Part shown: piece after piece, positions 6,831 to 14,900 of the stretch | How the letters are laid out: each line of letters starts with the position of its first letter | Numbering within the stretch: position 1 is the stretch's first letter | Assembly (NCBI GenBank): GCA_902478715.1 | Contig: CABSMC010000034.1 | Coordinates: 1-24,905 of the forward strand | Direction of reading: 5' to 3' | Source of the DNA: an uncultured Adlercreutzia sp. | GTDB lineage: Bacteria; Actinomycetota; Coriobacteriia; Coriobacteriales; Eggerthellaceae | DNA: 24,905 nt | Made by a program: the position numbers and the translations under genes | Notes under the pieces: model-generated | Databases searched by the model: none | What the model saw: the letters and a program-made list of their open reading frames with translations, nothing else | Told to the model about the DNA's origin: nothing

Positions 6831-8030
6831 CTACCGTTCGAAGATGTCTCCGTTGAAATCGAGACGGAAGGTGTCGAGGATCTGGTGGGGATTGTCGGTA
6901 AGGCTCACGGGGCGAGGCGTCATGGTGTAGCGGTGCCGGTTGCCACCGGTAAGCCAGCTTGCAGGCACGGCATCAAGCAGCGTGATGGCATCGGCGGGGC
7001 ACACATCCCGGCAGCTGCTGCATTTCACGCAGTCGCCCGGCGTGTGGGCCACGCCCAAAGTGCCGTCGGCGTCGTCGAACTTAGCGATGGCGCCCGTGGG
7101 GCAGAACGTCGCGCACATGCGGCAAGAGACGCACTTCGTGCCGTCGATGACCACCGCGCCCCACAGCCGGGTTTCCAACTTGCCGTCTTCGGGCTCCCCT
7201 AGCTGCGCCAACGCATCCAGCAGCCTCTCGCGCCGATCGGGAACGAAGTGCGGCAGCGTGCCGTCTTTCATCACGTGAAGGGAACGGCCCGGTTGTTTTG
7301 GGGCGGCCGCCTCTGCGGATGAGCCCGCAGAGGCTTCCTCAACTTCGCGAAGGGGGACGCAAGCGCGTTCTTGGGCGAAGTAAGCTGTACGGGCGGTTTC
7401 GGCAGCGACCCCATCGGCGCCCTCGGCGAGAATGCTCGAAGGAGGCACATCAGTCACGACGACGCCCAGCCCGTTGCCCCAAGCGCCGAGCACCTGACGC
7501 GCCGTTTCGGCCACGAGTTCCGCTGTGTCGCGGCCATGTCGCTGGGCGCAACGCTCGCAATCGCCGCAGAGCACCGTCACACGGCCCACGCCCTCGGCGG
7601 CGAGCCCCGCCAACAGCGACTCGTCCACGCGCCCCGCGCAGACCACGGACGCCGCCGCGCCGGGCACCAGCAAATCGCCCAAGGCCGCCTCCATCTGGCT
7701 GCAGACAATGACCGCCTCGTCACCGCGCGCGGCGCGCAGGCAGGCGACCTTCAACTCGGCGTCCGACGGATTCAAAGATTCCAAAGCGCACGTGGGGCAC
7801 ACCGTGGCGCAGGTGCCGCAGCCGACGCATTTCAAGGCATCGATCACCAACTCGCCATCATCCAAAGAAATGCACCCTGAAGTGCACGCCGCCGCGCACT
7901 TCAGGCAGTCCACGTTGCGGTTGCGCACCTTAGCGCACCGCTCCCGATGCACCCGAATGGCCCCGCTGTCCACGGCCACAAACGCAGCCCCCACATAGCG
8001 ATGGGCCCCCGCATCAATCGTCTCAACCAT
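6831..8030 (-). CDS. Polyferredoxin with an MvhD-like central domain
   Basis: The protein has 399 residues, with a start supported by GAGGAGCG. Four iron-sulfur motifs are visible: CLKCAAACTSGC (42-53), CVGCGTCATVC (68-78), CVSCRMCATFC (300-310) and CVKCSSCRDVC (334-344). Between them lies a cysteine-containing fold with Cys110, CAGRVD (131-136) and CGDCERC (155-161). This resembles the MvhD/HdrA-associated electron-transfer domain known from heterodisulfide reductase systems; that comparison is from memory. No signal peptide or membrane helix is seen, so it probably acts in the cytoplasm. It is the last gene of the molybdoenzyme cluster, about 350 bases after the NapH-like gene. It could feed electrons to the NapH-like membrane protein or help cofactor assembly; neither can be decided here. 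Confidence 0.85.
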   Translation of the reverse strand: MVETIDAGAHRYVGAAFVAVDSGAIRVHRERCAKVRNRNVDCLKCAAACTSGCISLDDGELVIDALKCVGCGTCATVCPTCALESLNPSDAELKVACLRAARGDEAVIVCSQMEAALGDLLVPGAAASVVCAGRVDESLLAGLAAEGVGRVTVLCGDCERCAQRHGRDTAELVAETARQVLGAWGNGLGVVVTDVPPSSILAEGADGVAAETARTAYFAQERACVPLREVEEASAGSSAEAAAPKQPGRSLHVMKDGTLPHFVPDRRERLLDALAQLGEPEDGKLETRLWGAVVIDGTKCVSCRMCATFCPTGAIAKFDDADGTLGVAHTPGDCVKCSSCRDVCPADAITLLDAVPASWLTGGNRHRYTMTPRPVSLTDNPHQILDTFRLDFNGDIFER

Positions 8031-8222
8031 TGTCGCTCCTCTTCAACGTTCCCTTGAATCTCTCCCAAAATTCAAGAGGTCGTTACATCCTAATGACTTC
8101 CGAAAACGCCCAAGGAAGTCAGGCCTCTCCCAAAGCCTTCCCACTTTTGCAACTTAATACCGTCTCGCGCAGGCGGCCCGCGGAGCCCGTGATCGACGAC
8201 CTCTGCGCGCCCCCTGGAGAAC

Positions 8223-8313
8223 GCGATCGTTAAGAATCAGCTTCCACTTCAGCAGCAACGATGCCGGGATGGTACCGACCTATGTGCGTCATCTTCGCTG
8301 ATTCTTTTATCGC
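8223..8313. repeat. Long inverted repeat between the polyferredoxin and NapH-like genes
   Basis: GCGAT-cgtt-AAGAATCAGC (8223-8241) pairs with GCTGATTCTT-tt-ATCGC (8297-8313), enclosing 55 bases. This is the clearest structure in the 350-base gap 8031-8381, which holds no convincing gene. It may be a leader structure of the polyferredoxin transcript or the ends of a small dead element. Confidence 0.5.
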
Positions 8314-8339
8314 GTTCGGAAGGGGACCAAGCGCGCAGC

Positions 8340-8370
8340 GGGCGGCGAGCACGGGCTCCGCGGGCCGCCC
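8340..8370 (-). terminator. Hairpin after the NapH-like gene
   Basis: GGGCGGC (8340-8346) and GCCGCCC (8364-8370) form a seven-base stem 12 bases beyond the NapH-like stop on the minus strand. No T run follows, so read-through to the polyferredoxin gene is possible. Confidence 0.4.
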
Positions 8371-8381
8371 CCAACGAGTCG

Positions 8382-9452
8382 CTAGTCCAGCTTCGGCTCC
8401 AAATCGTCCATGACCGGATCGGGGATTTCCACGACGGTCTTCCCGGCCTTCTTACCGACGAACACCGGCATGGTGATGGCATGGGTGGGGCACACGTCCA
8501 CGCAGTTGCGGCAGCGCGTGCAGTCGGCCATGGTGCGCAGACCGAATTCCGGATGACGGATGTTGATGTCGGCATCGCACACCTCGGCGCACTTGCTGCA
8601 GGAGGTGGCGCGGGCCGTCTCCAGGCACTTCTCGTCATTAATGGTAGGCACGAACGTACGCGAGAAACGCCCGGCCAGATTCATGAGCGCCGAAAGCGGG
8701 CAGAAATTCGAGCACCACTTGCGCAGCACCACCAACTCGATAACAAGCATCGCCGGAATAAGGATAAGCCCGATCGTCGCGTCACCATGGGCGAAGGCCC
8801 GCCAGATGACGAGCACCGTAGCGAACGACAGGCCCACCGGGCACACCAGGCAGAACACCGGGAATCCGAAGACCGCCGTCGAAAGCAAAGCTCCGCCGAG
8901 CACCGCATGACGCGAGTCTACCTTGCCGTGGTGCACCGGCTGGCACTTGCCGCAGGCGCCGCAGGTATGACCCTCGCGCGCCGCCTTCAGACTCGCCAGC
9001 TCCTGCTGCGAGATGGCCTTGATCTCGGAGTTCTTCTTCTCCGCCAACTCGCGGCGTTTCTTGGGCGAGCGGAAGAAGTCGCGGATGCGATCGATGAGCA
9101 TGGTCGGGCACAGCCACGAGCAGAAGGCGCGACCGAACACGAACACGAGGGCGGCAATGAGCACGAGCGACACCACCGCGCGGGGAATCATGGTCTTCGT
9201 GGCGATCATGGTGCCCAGCGCGCCCAAGGGGCACAGCATCGAGAACGTGTCCCAACCGAAGCCGGACATCGTGCCCATGCTCACGCCGGCGACAAGCCCG
9301 GCGGCCATGCCGACGAACACCACGGCTCCCACAGCCGTGCGCAGCCGACGCGTCTTCAGCTTCGCGGCCAGCGCGTTCGCAGAGCCCTTCCCCTTCACGC
9401 CCGCAGCCTGAGATGAAACGGACGCTTCCGTAGTTTCCTTCTTCTGAGCCAT
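8382..9452 (-). CDS. NapH-like membrane iron-sulfur quinol oxidase
   Basis: The protein has 356 residues, and its start follows AAAGGGGGT. After a basic N-terminus come several membrane helices with the NapH/CcoG-type motifs CPLGA (74-78), FCSWLCP (110-116), CLVCP (201-205) and CSNFCP (247-252). Two ferredoxin motifs follow, CSKCAEVC (285-292) and CTRCRNCVDVCP (311-322). In nitrate reductase systems NapH oxidises menaquinol and passes electrons to NapG; the same role is likely here. It lies 12 bases after the NapG-like gene. Unusually, the loop at 164-170 carries CGACGKC next to histidines, which may bind a further metal centre. No nap catalytic gene is present, so the partner is probably the large molybdoenzyme or the polyferredoxin of this cluster. 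Confidence 0.88.
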   Translation of the reverse strand: MAQKKETTEASVSSQAAGVKGKGSANALAAKLKTRRLRTAVGAVVFVGMAAGLVAGVSMGTMSGFGWDTFSMLCPLGALGTMIATKTMIPRAVVSLVLIAALVFVFGRAFCSWLCPTMLIDRIRDFFRSPKKRRELAEKKNSEIKAISQQELASLKAAREGHTCGACGKCQPVHHGKVDSRHAVLGGALLSTAVFGFPVFCLVCPVGLSFATVLVIWRAFAHGDATIGLILIPAMLVIELVVLRKWCSNFCPLSALMNLAGRFSRTFVPTINDEKCLETARATSCSKCAEVCDADINIRHPEFGLRTMADCTRCRNCVDVCPTHAITMPVFVGKKAGKTVVEIPDPVMDDLEPKLD

Positions 9453-9464
9453 AACTTACCCCCT

Positions 9465-10154
9465 TTAGGCTTCAATAGGGCGCACGACAATGGCACGCTC
9501 GCTGGACTTGATGGAACCGGAGGACAGCGACAGACAGGCGGCCTGGCAGGCGCCACAGCCGTTGCACTTGTCTTCCACGACGTAGGGAATGGGATTTGCG
9601 CCGCCCTCGTCCTTCAGCTCGATAGCGCCGTAGTTGCAGGCATCGTAGCAGTCGCGGCAGCCGGTCATGCGATAGGCCAGGCACGTACGCGGATCGATCT
9701 CCGCCGTGCCGATGATGATGTCGCCGGTCTCGCCGGTCTCCGGATTGCCCACCGTGTACGTTGCCGGCAACTCGAGCGCGGCCGTGGGGCACACCGCCAC
9801 GCACAAGGGGTTGCCGCCGTTCTCCTCGTAGCAGAAATCGCAGTAGTTCCCCGTGTTGAAGTCGAGCATGGGACTGCGCATGCCGAGCAGCCCGTCCTCG
9901 ATCTTCGCCGGCACGATGGCCTCACGGGGGCACGCCTCGTAGCAGCGCTCGCAGCGGATGCAGCCGCTCACCAGATGGGCCTCATCGGTACCCCCCGGCG
10001 GCCGGTTCAGCGGGTTGTGGCCCGCATAGCGCAACGCGCCCAGGCCCAGCAGCGCCGCCGTCGATCCCACACCGATGAACAGCCCGCGCCGCGTGATGCC
10101 GCCGCGAGGTGCGCGCTTGGCCTCGGCCGCGTCCTTCTTTTCCTCTTGAGCCAT
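9465..10154 (-). CDS. NapG-like Tat-exported ferredoxin, four [4Fe-4S] clusters
   Basis: The protein has 229 residues and starts after GAGGAGA. The N-terminus carries a twin-arginine signal (TRRGLFIG) with a hydrophobic stretch and no obvious cleavage site, so it may stay anchored outside the membrane. Four cysteine groups are visible: CIRCERCYEACP, CDFCYEENGGNPLCVAVCP, CRDCYDACN with an upstream Cys, and CNGCGACQAACL. This is the NapG pattern. With the NapH-like protein encoded just downstream it would form a quinol-oxidising pair that delivers electrons to an exported reductase. It is separated from the DmsC-like gene by 218 bases rich in inverted repeats, so it may have its own promoter or an RNA-level control. 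Confidence 0.9.
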   Translation of the reverse strand: MAQEEKKDAAEAKRAPRGGITRRGLFIGVGSTAALLGLGALRYAGHNPLNRPPGGTDEAHLVSGCIRCERCYEACPREAIVPAKIEDGLLGMRSPMLDFNTGNYCDFCYEENGGNPLCVAVCPTAALELPATYTVGNPETGETGDIIIGTAEIDPRTCLAYRMTGCRDCYDACNYGAIELKDEGGANPIPYVVEDKCNGCGACQAACLSLSSGSIKSSERAIVVRPIEA

Positions 10155-10180
10155 AGCGTCTCCTCTTCATTCTTTGCTTA

Positions 10181-10309
10181 AATGGCTTCCAGATAACGGT
10201 TGCCGCGTCCTCCAACCGTGAAATCGTTATTTGCAAGCCATTTCAAAATGGACAGGGCGGTTTACTTGCATCGCCTGCGGGGCGTAAACCGTTACATCAA
10301 GCCGCCCTG
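10181..10309 (-). promoter_or_regulatory. Highly structured intergenic region upstream of the NapG-like gene
   Basis: Several inverted repeats nest or overlap. AATGGCTT-ccag-ATAACGGTTG (10181-10202) pairs with CAACCG-tgaaat-CGTTAT-ttgc-AAGCCATT (10213-10242). CCATTT (10238-10243) pairs with AAATGG (10246-10251), competing with the first arm. CGGTTTAC (10258-10265) pairs with GTAAACCG (10284-10291), while CAGGGCGG (10253-10260) pairs with CCGCCCTG (10302-10309), sharing the CGG. Competing helices directly ahead of a gene suggest a leader RNA that switches between folds. No riboswitch class is recognised. Confidence 0.45.
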
Positions 10310-10328
10310 CCCAACATTCGTCTTCAAG

Positions 10329-10358
10329 GAGGGGCCAACCGACCAGAGATGGCCCCTC
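10329..10358 (-). terminator. Terminator-like hairpin after the DmsC-like gene
   Basis: GAGGGGCCA and TGGCCCCTC form a perfect nine-base stem with a 12-base loop, 14 bases past the DmsC-like stop. Only CTTGA follows on the minus strand, so it may be partial and let some transcript pass to the NapG-like gene. Confidence 0.5.
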
Positions 10359-10372
10359 TCGCGTTCAACCTC

Positions 10373-11287
10373 TTACTGAAGCGCCCACTGGAACTGGATG
10401 AGGGCGTTCACGGCCACTTCGTAGAGCAGCACGCGCCACACGATGGTGCCGATCACGGCGCACACCAGAGCGACCACCGCCACAGCCAGGGCCTTCTCGG
10501 CGGGAATCTTGCCCGTCATCACCAGGGCCGCCAGCACGGCAGGCACCGCGCAGCCGATAGCCACATTGCCCAGCCAGAAGGCCACGGCATGCTCGCCGGC
10601 CAGAATGGCGCCGGTGATCTGCTCGGACTGGCGCATGGCCACGTCAGGCAGCGTCGGGTCGAAGTAGTACTGCATCTCGGTGTAGTTCGCGCCCATACCG
10701 GAGATAGCCACCGCATAGATGACGCTCACCACGGCGCACACAACCGCGCCAATGAAAGCCACCGTTGCTGACAGCTTCACCGCGTCGGCGGCCTTCGTGG
10801 CGCCGGCGATGATCATGGCGGCCAGACCGCCCAGCATCACCGTGGCCACCACGTAGTACAGAGGCAGCAGCATGGTGTCCCACACGGGAATGGCGCTCAT
10901 CAGGTAGGAGTCGCCCGTCGCGAACGGCAGGGCCAGCGACACGACGATGGCCAGAACGGCGCACCATTTGGGGGCCACGCCCTCCTCGGAACGGCGCATC
11001 ATGAGGAAGTACAGCACCACGGCGATGGCAAACACGATCACGAAGATGAGCTCGATGGTGATGCCGGAGGTGATGTGCCCGAAGCCGTTCAGCATGCGCA
11101 GCGGATGCTGCAGGTGGAAGAACACCGACAGACCGCCGATGGCGAGAGCCACGATGGCGCTTATGCAGGAGGCGAGCTGCATGGCCTTGCCCTTGCCGGA
11201 CAGGGTGAGAATGCCCTGCATCAGGAAGATGCCGCCGGCGAGGCAATTAAAGAAGGTGAAGAGAATAAGGGGCCACTGAATTTCCAT
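10373..11287 (-). CDS. DmsC-like membrane anchor subunit
   Basis: The protein has 304 residues with about eight hydrophobic helices and few charged residues between them, the pattern of the DmsC family of quinol-binding anchors. The N-terminus (WPLILFTFFNCLAGGIF) and the HLQHPLRM motif after the second helix are typical. It would hold the ferredoxin and catalytic subunits at the outer membrane face and oxidise menaquinol. The gene starts six bases after the DmsB-like stop, and its ribosome site (GGAGGGAGT) lies in the end of that gene, pointing to coupled translation. DmsC is preferred over NrfD because of its length and N-terminal pattern. Confidence 0.88.
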   Translation of the reverse strand: MEIQWPLILFTFFNCLAGGIFLMQGILTLSGKGKAMQLASCISAIVALAIGGLSVFFHLQHPLRMLNGFGHITSGITIELIFVIVFAIAVVLYFLMMRRSEEGVAPKWCAVLAIVVSLALPFATGDSYLMSAIPVWDTMLLPLYYVVATVMLGGLAAMIIAGATKAADAVKLSATVAFIGAVVCAVVSVIYAVAISGMGANYTEMQYYFDPTLPDVAMRQSEQITGAILAGEHAVAFWLGNVAIGCAVPAVLAALVMTGKIPAEKALAVAVVALVCAVIGTIVWRVLLYEVAVNALIQFQWALQ

Positions 11288-11293
11288 GGGTTG

Positions 11294-11953
11294 TTACTCC
11301 CTCCACTTCCGGCCCTCGCGCAACAAGTACATGAGCTTGGGGTTGTTGCCCTTGTTGGTGAGGTGATGAATGTCGTTCTCGGTAAAGGCCTCCACGTAGT
11401 CCTTGAGCTTGACGCGGGTCTTGGTCATCTCGTCGTACTGGCAGCCGGGGGTGTCCGGGTGCGCCGGGGCTTCGAAGTTCTCGACGCCCTGATCGAGGTC
11501 GCCGAAGAAGCGGGCGCGGGCGCCGCACTGGGCCACGCACTGGGGCAGCTCGCCCTGGCTCGTGCGCTGCTCGCACAGCGTGCACTTCTCCACAACGCGC
11601 TCGGTCTGGTTCAGGTAGCGCACGCCGTAGGGGCAGGCCATGGCGCAGAACTGGCAGCCGATGCACTTGTCCTTGTCGATCTGGATGGTGCCGTCCTCGG
11701 CGACATGCGACGCCTCGGTCGGGCACACCTTCACGCACTCGGGGTTCTCGCAGTGCTGGCACTGAACGGGGAGGAAGTACATCTCCACGTCCGGGAAGGT
11801 GCCGGAGCCGCCCTCAATGGGATGCGGGCCGACGCGCAGGGTCTTAATCCAGAAGTTGCCCACGTCCACGCCGTTGATGGCCTTGCACGCCACGGTGCAG
11901 GCAAGGCAGCCCGTGCAACGGTTCAAATCGGTGATGATCGCGTAATTCGCCAT
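11294..11953 (-). CDS. DmsB-like electron-transfer ferredoxin subunit
   Basis: The protein has 219 residues and starts after a strong AAAGGAGGAAG. It contains four [4Fe-4S] motifs in the DmsB order: CTGCLACTVAC near the N-terminus, CQHCENPECVKVC, CIGCQFCAMAC, and CTLCEQRTSQGELPQCVAQC. It has no signal peptide of its own; proteins of this type are carried through the Tat pathway together with their catalytic partner. It passes electrons from the DmsC-like anchor to the molybdopterin subunit, whose gene ends 15 bases upstream. All four clusters keep their cysteines, so it should be functional. Confidence 0.93.
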   Translation of the reverse strand: MANYAIITDLNRCTGCLACTVACKAINGVDVGNFWIKTLRVGPHPIEGGSGTFPDVEMYFLPVQCQHCENPECVKVCPTEASHVAEDGTIQIDKDKCIGCQFCAMACPYGVRYLNQTERVVEKCTLCEQRTSQGELPQCVAQCGARARFFGDLDQGVENFEAPAHPDTPGCQYDEMTKTRVKLKDYVEAFTENDIHHLTNKGNNPKLMYLLREGRKWRE

Positions 11954-11968
11954 TGATCTTCCTCCTTT

Positions 11969-14900
11969 CTATTCCTTGATGAGGCTGATAGTCTGCAGAC
12001 CCTTGGCATCCGCGCTCGCGTAGGTGAGCTCCACCTTCGAGTCGTCCAGACGCGGATCGTTGGCCAGCCATTCCTTCAGACGCGGGTCGTTGGCGTTGGT
12101 GATCGCCTCGTTGCCCCACGGATCGCACGGCACGGGGTTGCCGAACGGCGAGTTCTCCTCGGTGGCCTTGTAGACGACCATCGGGTTGCCGCGCAGCTGG
12201 GAGGCACCGCAGATCCAGCACTGGGCGTACTTGTCCATGGTGCAGTTGATGCCGACGAGCTCGAAGCCGTGGGCGGCGTGATCCATCTCGGGGTACCACC
12301 AGGCATGGTTGGCGTTGGTGGTGCCTTCCTTGATGCCGTAGTACAGATCGGCCACCTCGCGGATAGCGCCCCACGGGGTGCGCACCCAGATCCAGTCGCC
12401 CTGCTCGATGCCGAGGCGCGCCGCGTCGTTCGGGTTCATCTCGAAGCGCGGGGACGGCCACAGCTCGCGGCACCAGGGCAGCTGACGGTGCTCGGAGTGG
12501 AAGTAGACGGGCTGGCGGGCGCCAGAGGTGCAGATAAAGGTCGCCTCGGGGTTCTCCTTCACGGCCTGCTTGTAGGCCTCGAGGTTGTCCACGTCGCCGT
12601 TGTCGGTCGCCTGGCCGTTGCCCACGCCGGCGATGCCGTGATAGGGCTTGTTCAGGTAGTTGTCGCTGTTGTAGGACGCGCCGTCCACCAGGTTGGCGTC
12701 GTACCACTCGGGCGCCTGCACGCGGGAGTTCTTCGGCTCGAACCAGTGCGGGAACTTGTCGATGTCCGGAATGTCGCCGGCATAGGCGTCGCGATCCGGC
12801 GAGCACACCTGGGCGAAGTACGGGGTCTTCTCGCCCACCTTGGCGGCAGTGCCCGGCGTCTCGAGCACGTAGGACTCGGTCACCGTATCGCCGATGTAGG
12901 ACTCGCAGATGGTCGACCAGATCTCCACCTTGCCGGTGGGGGTGCCGAAGGCGCACTTCTCGTCCACGGCGGCGTACAGGTTGTAGCCGGCCTGCTGGCG
13001 ACGGTAGCCCATCTCCCAGCGACGATAGGTGCCCCAGCGCTCGGGATGCCACTTGCGGCAGTCGAACCAGCCCTCTTCCTGGAACTTCGCGGCGTACTGC
13101 GGGAAGTCGGGGCCGTCGGGGTACTCCTCGGTCTTCCACCAGTCGGTGGCGTCCTTGAGCACGCGGTACTCCTGCTCCTCGTAGCCCACCGAGCCGCCGG
13201 CCTGGATGAAGTCATGGTAGTCGAGGTTCAGCCACTCGTCGTATTCGGGGTCGCGGTCGTTGAACGGCACGCCCATGGACTTGTGCAGGCACACGACGAA
13301 GGTCGGGTCGAAGACCACATCTCCGATGGGCTCGACACAGCGCTGGCCGGCACCGAAGATGCCGCCGGCGCCCTGGGACACGCGGCCGGTGTTGGTCTCC
13401 AGCCAGTGGGTGCAGGGGAACACGTAGTCGGCGGTGCCGTTGTTCGGGCACGACCACAGGTTGATGTCCACCCAGAAGTCGAGCTGCGTCAGCGCGTCCC
13501 ACGCCTCCAGCAGATTCGACTGGTTCATGAAGTCGCCGGACATGCAGATGCCGCCGTAGAGCTTGTAAGGGGAATCGATCTCGCGGATGGCGTCCCAAAT
13601 GGAGGAGGCGTCGGTCCAGGAGTTCCAGAAGCGCAGCAGCGGGAAGCGCTCGGCGGAAATCTGGTCCGCGTTGTTCTCGAACGGGGTCTTCAGGCCCGGG
13701 AAGGAACGCGAACCCTTGTAGTCGCCGCCCTTGCGCATGGCGATGATGCGGGCCTCCTCATCGGTGGGGATGTGGTTGCCGTAGCGCTCCATGAGCGGGG
13801 AATTCTCGTCCTGCAGGTACTTCACGAAGTTCTGGATCAGCGGAATCTGGTCTTCAACGGTTAGGTCGCGCGGCGTGTTGCCGAGCTCCATGGTGCCGAT
13901 GCCCTCGCGAATGCCCCAGTCGACCGGCTCGTGGTCGGTCACGATCATGTTGGCGCGGCCGCAGCAGCCGTCCACCTGGGCCTTCGAGGAGCCGCGGTTG
14001 CCGGCGGGCTCGTCGGAGTTGCCGGTGAGGCAGGCGATGAGCTGCAGGGCGCGGGTGTTCTGCACGGCGTGGCCCGTCTGGTCGGGAGCCAGCTGGTAGT
14101 GGATGCCGCCGTTGCCGTGAAGCGGGTTCAGGCGCGTGGTGTAGGTGCGCACGGCCTCTTCGATCTTGTCGGCGGGAACCTCGGTGATTTCGGAGACACG
14201 GTCGAGCGTGTACTCCTCCAGGTTGTGCTCCCACTCCTGCCAGACCGACTTGGCCTCGATCATCTTGCCATTGGCGAGCTTCACCTGCACGCCGTCGGGC
14301 CACAGCTCCGGATCCTTCGGCAGGCCCTTCGGGTTCGACTTGGCGCCCTTCTCATTGCCCTCGCCGGTCCAGTAGGCGTCGTAGGCCAGGTCGGCCGGGT
14401 CGGCGAACTTCGAGGGGTCGGGCAGCCACGCATCGGCGATGATGGGCTTGTAGGGGTGCTCGATCCAGGTACCGGTGGTCGGGATCTTGTGCTTCTCGCC
14501 CTCCCACTGGCATTCCTCGGCGTCCCAGTAGGTCGGCTTCTCGTTGGCGGCGTCCCAGCAGATGAAGCGGCGGTAGGAGTACTGCTCCGGCGCCGGCTCC
14601 CAGAACTGGGAGACCCACTCGCGGTCGAGGTCGGCCTCGGTGAGCAGGCGGCTCGTCATGTGGATGCCGCCGTTCATTTCCAGGAAGTAGCCCTTGTAGG
14701 TCTTGCCGTCGGCCTCGGGGTTGTAAAGGAACGGGCCGTTGGACCAACGCTTCACGAAGTTCTTGTCGTAGGCGTCGTTGTCGACGATCCACTTCAGCCA
14801 GCCGAGCGACATGGCCAAATCGGTGCCGACGCGGATGGGCAGCCACAGATCGGCCTCCTTGCCCAGCGGGCTCATGCGCGGGTCAACGAGAATGTGCTTG

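Noticed and set aside
8030..8233. Possible small plus-strand gene of 67 codons in the 350-base gap
   Set aside because: It starts opposite the polyferredoxin start codon, has no ribosome site and no recognisable feature.
1288..10269. Shared 12-base string GCAAGTAAACCG near 1289-1300 (plus) and 10258-10269 (minus)
   Set aside because: It is short, sits in different structural settings and could be chance.
11844..13139. Minus-strand frame of 431 codons
   Set aside because: It overlaps the molybdoenzyme and ferredoxin genes in another frame and is dominated by Arg, typical of an out-of-frame reading.
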